A stretch of DNA of 64,000 bases, taken from the NCBI GenBank assembly GCA_050948785.1, contig JBMNEM010000005.1:1-64000 (forward strand), read 5' to 3'. Shown here in pieces: positions 59,193 to 64,000 of this stretch (its first letter is position 1; every line of letters starts with the position of its first letter). The translations under genes were made by a program, and so were the position numbers. The notes under the pieces were generated by a model. It saw only the letters and a program-made list of their open reading frames with translations. It was not told the origin of the DNA and did not search any database. Origin of the DNA: JAAZMI01 sp050948785. GTDB taxonomy: Bacteria; Bacillota; Dethiobacteria; DTU022; UBA8154.

Positions 59193-59969
59193 TTATTGCC
59201 GTTTTAACACATTTTTTTCGTAAATGATCCGCAGGCCTTCCAGCGTCAGAAAATAATTTACTTCCTCAATGGTTTCTGATTCAGAAGCAATTAAACCAGC
59301 CATACCCCCGGTAGCCACGACTCGCGGTTTATGCGGAAATTCGTTAAGCATACGCCGGACAATGCCATCAACCTTGCCCACAAAACCATAAATGACACCT
59401 GATTGTATACTCTCCACAGTGTTTTTCCCGATTACTTTTTGGGGTTTGGTTAACTCTACACGGGGCAATTTGGCTGCTCTTTGAAACAGAGCCTCCGTAG
59501 AAATATGAATCCCCGGCGCAATAGCTCCCCCCAAATATTCCGCCTTTTCAGAAACGGCACAAAACGTGGTCGCTGTCCCAAAATCGACAATAATCAATGG
59601 CCCGCCGTACAATTCAATCGCCCCCACCGCATTGACGACACGATCCGCCCCTAACTCCTGGGGGTTATCCATGAGAATATTTAAACCGGTTTTAATCCCC
59701 GGCCCGACTATCAGGGGAGAGGTTTTAAAATATTTTTGGGCCATCTTCTCCAATGGATAGTGCAGCGGAGGAACTACGGAAGAGATAATCATAGCCTCAA
59801 TACATTCCGCCTGAAAACCATTTTGTTGAAAAAGATTCCTGATAATTACACCATATTCATCCTCCGTACGGGCACGATCCGTGGAAATACGCCAGCACAT
59901 TTGTAAATTGTTTCCGTCATATACCCCTAACATGATGTTGGTATTACCAACGTCTATAGCAAGGAGCAA
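59193..59969 (-). CDS. coaX: Type III pantothenate kinase
   Basis: CoaX phosphorylates pantothenate in the first step of coenzyme A synthesis. It has an ASKHA fold, needs a monovalent cation, and is not inhibited by CoA. The 258-residue form starts at TTG 59969, five bases after GGGGTGG; a frame from ATG 59993 is also open but lacks a site. Motifs are AIDVGNTNIMLG (phosphate 1), GADRVVNAVGA, and IVDFGTATTF (phosphate 2), with VVATGGMAGL near the C-terminus. It lies between the mrp operon and folT, all on the minus strand. Confidence 0.93.
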   Translation of the reverse strand: MLLAIDVGNTNIMLGVYDGNNLQMCWRISTDRARTEDEYGVIIRNLFQQNGFQAECIEAMIISSVVPPLHYPLEKMAQKYFKTSPLIVGPGIKTGLNILMDNPQELGADRVVNAVGAIELYGGPLIIVDFGTATTFCAVSEKAEYLGGAIAPGIHISTEALFQRAAKLPRVELTKPQKVIGKNTVESIQSGVIYGFVGKVDGIVRRMLNEFPHKPRVVATGGMAGLIASESETIEEVNYFLTLEGLRIIYEKNVLKRQ

Positions 59970-60072
59970 GCTGACCACCCCTTCATCTTCCATCTGAGTT
60001 CATCTGCCAAAATTCTACCGCATACCACCTACAAAACAAGCAGTAAAAACTGCCAGTCCTCCTTTGAATTTT

Positions 60073-60114
60073 AAAGGCCTGCACCATTTTCATCTTTCAA
60101 CGGTACAGGCCTTT
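60073..60114 (-). terminator. Hairpin after folT
   Basis: AAAGGCCTG pairs with CAGGCCTTT, with ACC/GGT continuing the stem after a bulge. It lies directly after the folT stop and before coaX. The T-run is weak. Confidence 0.55.
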
Positions 60115-60124
60115 ATTGCAGGTA

Positions 60125-60700
60125 CTACCATATACGCGCTGAGAGGTGCAGAATATTCTTGTCGTACCCCAGAACCAAAACCCTCTCCAGGATGCGGCCC
60201 AATGCAAAAAGGATGGCCGTATAGGCTGGAATGGAAACAACAGCTTCAACAATTTTTGCAGGAACAGTCGCCACACGCAGCGTTCCAAATAATATTTCAA
60301 TGAAATAGGGCAGTATAAGCACATTTACAAGGACGAACATAGCTGCAACAGCCAGAAAAAGAGGGAAAACACCAACTTCACGCCTCCCCCTGCTGGCCAG
60401 CAGAATCAGCAGGCCGGGGATAATCCCCCGTAAGGCTGCTGTCAGTGTAAAATGAGGCATATATGGGCCCGTGGGGTTGATAAAAAATCCGACAAGGTCG
60501 CCAACCGCACCCACCAAACCTCCGGCTAGAGGCCCCATAAAAATACCGGCAAACACAACCGGCAGAGGCCCAAAACCGATACGCAGGCCTTCCACCCCAC
60601 CTAAAATTATGCGCAGGCTTAAAACCCGCTCCAAAATAACATTCAAAGCGATCAGCAGGGCCATCCTTGTCAACATCCGTGTCGTCATTCCGGTTTTCAT
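60125..60700 (-). CDS. folT: Folate ECF transporter S component FolT
   Basis: FolT is the folate-binding membrane subunit of an energy-coupling-factor transporter. The 191-residue protein has about six helices and the family features LNVILERVLSL, GLRIGFGPLPVVFAGIFMGP, GAVGDLVGFFINPTGPYMPHFTLTAAL (in segments), and the AxxxA-type helix near the C-terminus. The start is the ATG at 60700, 11 bases after AGGAGG. Upstream lies a tetrahydrofolate riboswitch, which confirms the substrate. The shared ATPase and T subunits are not in the window. Confidence 0.92.
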   Translation of the reverse strand: MKTGMTTRMLTRMALLIALNVILERVLSLRIILGGVEGLRIGFGPLPVVFAGIFMGPLAGGLVGAVGDLVGFFINPTGPYMPHFTLTAALRGIIPGLLILLASRGRREVGVFPLFLAVAAMFVLVNVLILPYFIEILFGTLRVATVPAKIVEAVVSIPAYTAILFALGRILERVLVLGYDKNILHLSARIW

Positions 60701-60707
60701 AAAACGG

Positions 60708-60764
60708 AACACCTCCTTTCTCTAAGGATGTGCAGGCTGCCACATCCAAGAGAAAAGAGGTGTT
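60708..60764 (-). promoter_or_regulatory. Hairpin sequestering the folT ribosome-binding site
   Basis: AACACCTCTTTTCTCT (60749-60764) pairs over 16 positions, with one G-U pair, with AGAGAAAGGAGGTGTT (60708-60723), which contains the folT AGGAGGTG. GGATGT/ACATCC extends the stem inside. Ligand binding to the adjacent riboswitch probably stabilises this closed form. Confidence 0.8.
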
Positions 60765-60782
60765 TTTACTTTTGCTCTTGTG

Positions 60783-60890
60783 TGACAGCGGACGCGGTGC
60801 CATGTCGCAGGTCACTTGCCAATCAAGTACCCTTCGTCTAAGGGCAACTTCCCATCCCTTAGCACTTTACGCATAACACCTACTCTGCCA
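60783..60890 (-). ncRNA. Tetrahydrofolate (THF) riboswitch
   Basis: This aptamer binds reduced folates. The 5' strand GGCAGAGTAGGTGTTATGCGT and AAAGTG match the family consensus. CTAAGGG pairs with CCCTTAG around ATGGGAAGTTG, and the invariant ACGAA follows. The 3' strand GGCACCGCGTCCGCTG closes the structure, with P1 TGGCAG/CTGTCA. It lies directly upstream of folT, the usual target. No terminator was seen between aptamer and gene, so control is probably at translation through the adjacent hairpin. Confidence 0.9.
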
Positions 60891-61008
60891 TCAATACACC
60901 GGCAAAACCAATAAATTATCTGGTATCTGGTATAAAGATGAGTATCTAAAACAGGACTCTAAAGGATTATTTATCTTCAGGGCTGCCCAACAGTTGCTTT
61001 CCTGAAAG
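60891..61008. other. Spacer between folT leader and fhs
   Basis: A short AT-rich stretch that should hold the folT promoter. I could not identify convincing -35 and -10 boxes, and no terminator hairpin for fhs is evident. Confidence 0.3.
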
Positions 61009-62772
61009 TTAGAATAACCCTTTAACCTTTCCTGTTTCAACATCAACATCGACGCGGCGATAAGCCGGGTTGGAGCCAGTCCCGGGCATCAAGCTGATGG
61101 TTCCGGCCACGGGAACGACAAATCCGGCACCGCCATAAGTAAGGATATCCCGGACGAAAAGGTTCCAGCCCTTGGGCACACCTTTAAGCATGGGATTGTC
61201 AGTTAAGCTCAGGTGCGTCTTGACCATACAGGTACAGAGCTTTTGCATTTCGGGGTCCTGCTCCATCCTCTTAGCCTTTGCCAAGGCTTCAGCTGAATAA
61301 TCGACCCCAGCGGCACCATAAACTTCCTTGGCGATCAGTTCGATACGGTCACGCAGGGGAACATCCAGTTCATAGAGGAACTTGAATTCCGCTTCATCTT
61401 CGCAGGCTTCAACCACGGCATCAGCGAGTTCGAGGGCGCCGTCTCCACCATGCTCCCAGTGTCTCGAGAGAGCTACCCTTGCCCCGGCCTCTTCAGCCAG
61501 GCGGCGTACCGCTGCAATTTCATTATCTGTATCAGTATGGAAAGCGTTGATACAAACAACCGGGTTCACGCCGGACTTCTTGATGACATTGATCAGGTGA
61601 ACCAGGTTTTCACAACCGGCTTCTACCCAAGGAATATTTTCTTTTTCATAACCTTCATCCAAGGGCCGTCCCGGTAAGGGCAGCGGTGCTCCACCGTGGC
61701 ACTTCAGGGCCCTGATTGTAGCTACCAAAACAGCGCAATGCGGTTTCAGGCCGGACATGCGGCACTTGATATTCCAGAACTTCTCAAAGCCGATATCGGC
61801 AGCGAAGCCGGATTCTGTAATCACATAATCGGCCATCTTAAGAGCAACGCGGTCCGCCACAACAGAAGACTGCCCCACAGCGATATTCGCAAAGGGACCG
61901 GCGTGAACAAGCATCGGCTGCCCTTCAAGAGTCTGCATCAGGTTGGGGTTCAGGGCTTCTACCATCCAAGCAGTCATCGCGCCAGCGACATCCAGATCAG
62001 AGGTGGTGACAGGATTGCCCTTCTTGTCATAGGCTACCACAATCTTGCCCATGCGCTCCCGCATATCCTTCAGGTCGGTAGCTACAGCTAAAATAGCCAT
62101 AATTTCAGAGGAAACGGCAATGGCAAAACCGGATTCCATCATAAAGCCGTCCATTTTACCCCCGATACCGATGTTAATGTTGCGCAGAGCCTGGGCACAG
62201 AAGTCCATGATCCACTTCATTTCTACGTTCCGGGGATCGATGTTCAGTCTCTTCAGACCGATCTTATTCAGGAAATTGTCACTATAGTTGAATTCGTGCT
62301 GCATACGGGAGGTTAAAGCAACCATCGCCAGGTTGTGGGCATTCATTACAGCGTTAATATCGCCGGTCAGGCCCAAGGAAAACTCGGTGAGGGGGATACA
62401 CTGGGCCAGACCACCGCCAGCGGCTGAACCCTTGACGTTCATTGTCGGGCCACCGGAAGGCTGCCTGATTGTACCAATAACATTCTTGCCACGTTTCCCC
62501 AACCCTTGAACCAGCCCTACCAGAGAAGTTGATTTACCTTCTCCCAGGGGGGTGGGGGTGATGGCTGTCACGTCAACATACTTGCCATCCGGCTTATCCT
62601 TGAGACGCTCCAAAACCTTTTTAAAATCTATCTTAGCAACATAGTGGCCATAAGGAAGAAGTTCTTCCTTTTCCAGTCCCAGCTCTTCTCCCAGCTGGTA
62701 GACTGTTTTCATCCGCGCTTCTGCCTCCTCGGCAATTTCCCAGTCAGCATGTTTGGTTGGATCGAGAGCCAT
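61009..62772 (-). CDS. fhs: Formate-tetrahydrofolate ligase
   Basis: Fhs makes 10-formyl-tetrahydrofolate from formate, THF and ATP. It is a key step of the methyl branch of the Wood-Ljungdahl pathway and of purine-linked one-carbon metabolism. The 587-residue length is somewhat longer than the usual 555-560. The P-loop TPTPLGEGKSTS, the RQPSGGPTMNVKGSAAGGG segment, FSLGLTGDINA, the VATIRALKCHGG motif and the C-terminal GTGSNPAYRRVDVD are all present. Its neighbour folT supplies folate. High conservation makes the call secure; whether it serves acetogenesis depends on genes outside the window. Confidence 0.96.
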   Translation of the reverse strand: MALDPTKHADWEIAEEAEARMKTVYQLGEELGLEKEELLPYGHYVAKIDFKKVLERLKDKPDGKYVDVTAITPTPLGEGKSTSLVGLVQGLGKRGKNVIGTIRQPSGGPTMNVKGSAAGGGLAQCIPLTEFSLGLTGDINAVMNAHNLAMVALTSRMQHEFNYSDNFLNKIGLKRLNIDPRNVEMKWIMDFCAQALRNINIGIGGKMDGFMMESGFAIAVSSEIMAILAVATDLKDMRERMGKIVVAYDKKGNPVTTSDLDVAGAMTAWMVEALNPNLMQTLEGQPMLVHAGPFANIAVGQSSVVADRVALKMADYVITESGFAADIGFEKFWNIKCRMSGLKPHCAVLVATIRALKCHGGAPLPLPGRPLDEGYEKENIPWVEAGCENLVHLINVIKKSGVNPVVCINAFHTDTDNEIAAVRRLAEEAGARVALSRHWEHGGDGALELADAVVEACEDEAEFKFLYELDVPLRDRIELIAKEVYGAAGVDYSAEALAKAKRMEQDPEMQKLCTCMVKTHLSLTDNPMLKGVPKGWNLFVRDILTYGGAGFVVPVAGTISLMPGTGSNPAYRRVDVDVETGKVKGLF

Positions 62773-63051
62773 TGTAAACCTCCTTCAAAACTTCATATCA
62801 TTTTTTAATCTAAAAACAGATCTTTCCTTACCTCCTACCCTCTGGAAGCCTCTTCCTGTTGGTTAAGCGCTAGTTTTCTTGGGTGCTCCTACCCCCTTTT
62901 TAAACAAATTTTTGCAAATATTTTAAACATATCCCTAATTCGGGCCTAAATCTTTCCTCGAAAAGTATTCTACACAAAAAAGTAAAATCCTGCTGTAAAC
63001 AGCTAGAAAATTCACTTTTAATCTAAAAAGGGGAAACCAGAAGCTGGTACA
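62773..63051. other. Leader and promoter region of fhs
   Basis: No gene is present. On the minus strand there is a TAGAAT hexamer (near 62965-62975) and a short hairpin GGGT/GCACCC within GGGGGTAGGAGCACCC, followed by GGTAGGAGGTAAGG before the start. I could not assign a known riboswitch. Confidence 0.35.
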
Positions 63052-63078
63052 TAAAAAACCGGGGTTCTTTTCCCCGGC
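63052..63078 (-). terminator. Intrinsic terminator of ftsH
   Basis: CCGGGG pairs with CCCCGG around a seven-base loop and is followed on the minus strand by TTTTTT. It lies about 48 bases beyond the ftsH stop. Confidence 0.88.
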
Positions 63079-63125
63079 TTTATACTTGATAAAATTAAAT
63101 TTTTCTCATTTTATTAGATTTCCTC

Positions 63126-64000
63126 TTACGGCTCCCGAAGCAGTTCTCCTTTTTCGTGCCGGAAGACAACTTTTATTTTGCCGACAGTCTTTTTATTCTT
63201 GGGGTTCTTGGGAGTTATTTTCGCTTCCTCCGCTTTTTCTTTTTCCAACTTTTCCTTCTCCAGCAGTTCTTGCAGGGATTTACCCTCTATCAGTGCTGCA
63301 ATTTCTTCGGCATCCAAAGTTTCCTTTTCCAGTAAAGCTTCGGCAATAGCATCCAGCTTCCCCCGGTTTTGGATAATAAGCTCCTCGGCCCTGTGATAGC
63401 ACCTGTCCACTGTCCGGCGGATTTCCTTATCAATAGCCTTGGCAATCTCCTCACTAAAATCCCGATCCCTGGTCAAATCGCGGCCCAGGAAAACCTGCTC
63501 GTATTTGCGGCCCAGGGTAATCGGACCGAGTTCATCGCTCATCCCGTACTCCATGATCATCTGACGCACAATGGCCGTAGCGCGTTCCAGGTCATTTTGG
63601 GCACCGGTGCTGATCTCATCAAAGACAACTTTTTCCGCCACCCTGCCTGCCAGAAGTGTACCCACCCGGTCCAAAAGCTCCGAACGGGTCATATAATAAC
63701 GATCCTCTTCGGGCAGCATCAACGTATACCCCCCGGCCCTTCCCCGGGGAATGATGGAAACTTTATGCACAGGGTCCGTATGCGGCAGGAGAAAACCCAC
63801 CAGGGCATGCCCGGCCTCGTGAAAGGCCACAATTTTCTTTTCAAAATCACTGATTACCCGGCTCTTCTTTTCCGCTCCGGCAATGACACGATCGATGGCT
63901 TCCTCCGCCTCTTCCCCGCCGATTACTTTTTTGTCCCGGCGTGCGGCCAGAAGCGCAGCTTCATTGACCAGGTTTTCAATATCTGCGCCGGTAAACCCCG
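63126..64000 (-). CDS. ftsH: ATP-dependent zinc metalloprotease FtsH (C-terminal part, cut by window edge)
   Basis: FtsH is a membrane-anchored AAA+ protease that degrades misfolded membrane proteins and some regulators. Only the last 290 or so residues are in the window, running off the end at 64000. The visible part begins in the AAA lid (GFTGADIENLVNEAALLAARR), followed by the M41 peptidase domain with the zinc motif HEAGH (in VAFHEAGHALVG). The third ligand region FDEISTGAQNDLERAT follows, with a charged C-terminal tail. The frame is open without interruption to the window edge, so the gene is partial only because of the cut. Confidence 0.95.
   Translation of the reverse strand, partial: GFTGADIENLVNEAALLAARRDKKVIGGEEAEEAIDRVIAGAEKKSRVISDFEKKIVAFHEAGHALVGFLLPHTDPVHKVSIIPRGRAGGYTLMLPEEDRYYMTRSELLDRVGTLLAGRVAEKVVFDEISTGAQNDLERATAIVRQMIMEYGMSDELGPITLGRKYEQVFLGRDLTRDRDFSEEIAKAIDKEIRRTVDRCYHRAEELIIQNRGKLDAIAEALLEKETLDAEEIAALIEGKSLQELLEKEKLEKEKAEEAKITPKNPKNKKTVGKIKVVFRHEKGELLREP

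Overview
The window is a stretch of chromosome from an anaerobic, endospore-forming Firmicute (class Clostridia). Sporulation proteins SpoIVFA and SpoIVFB, a complete Rnf complex, formate-tetrahydrofolate ligase, a beta-oxidation/butyrate-type operon, T-box and THF riboswitches, and frequent TTG/GTG starts behind strong AGGAGG sites all fit. A syntrophic, acetogenic or alkaliphilic member of the class is plausible, but genus cannot be fixed from the sequence alone.

Layout. 0-5 kb: an IS1182-family transposase, serC, a class I aminotransferase, and a NrdG-type radical SAM activase. 5-18 kb: a leftward cell-shape, sporulation and RNA-processing block (radC, mreBCD, mrdA, rodA, spoIVFA, spoIVFB, two radical-SAM-associated genes, rng). 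The minCD genes that often sit between mrdA and rodA are absent. 18-26 kb: Gx transporter, ApbE, moaC and rnfCDGEAB; RnfG carries two FMN-attachment motifs. 26-29.5 kb: a secreted subtilisin with a C-terminal dockerin-like pair of repeats, and a TGS GTPase. 29.6-36 kb: thl-hbd-acd-crt with a PrpR-type AAA+ activator upstream. 36-39 kb: hisG and trpB2, the latter behind a T-box with a UGG specifier. 39-45 kb: an amidohydrolase and an hdac-cbiB-cobU-cobD-cobQ cobamide cluster in which cobQ has lost its amidotransferase domain. 45-59 kb: a large Mrp/Mbh-type cation antiporter locus. 59-64 kb: coaX, folT with a THF riboswitch, fhs and the C-terminal part of ftsH.

The most unusual part is 45-59 kb. 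An mrpBCDEFG set is followed by separate genes for the MrpA C-terminal parts (MbhD and MbhE types), one further MrpD/NuoN-like subunit, and three tandem paralogues of about 580 residues, giving five proton-channel subunits in one locus. The spacers between the paralogues are themselves duplicated. Each carries, on the opposite strand, a short unit with a matching promoter (TAGACA, 17 bp, TATAAT), a CCGGGG-containing hairpin and an intrinsic terminator with loop GAGCCAT. This looks like a pair of undescribed small RNAs. One spacer also encodes a LuxR-type response regulator whose leader has a hairpin with the exactly complementary loop ATGGCTC. The other spacer keeps a decayed version of that leader but has no regulator gene.

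Together the genes suggest an energy-limited anaerobe that couples ferredoxin oxidation (Rnf) to ion gradients, uses an elaborate Na+/H+ antiporter, and handles acyl-CoA and one-carbon units. No database search was possible; family names rest on motif and sequence recognition.
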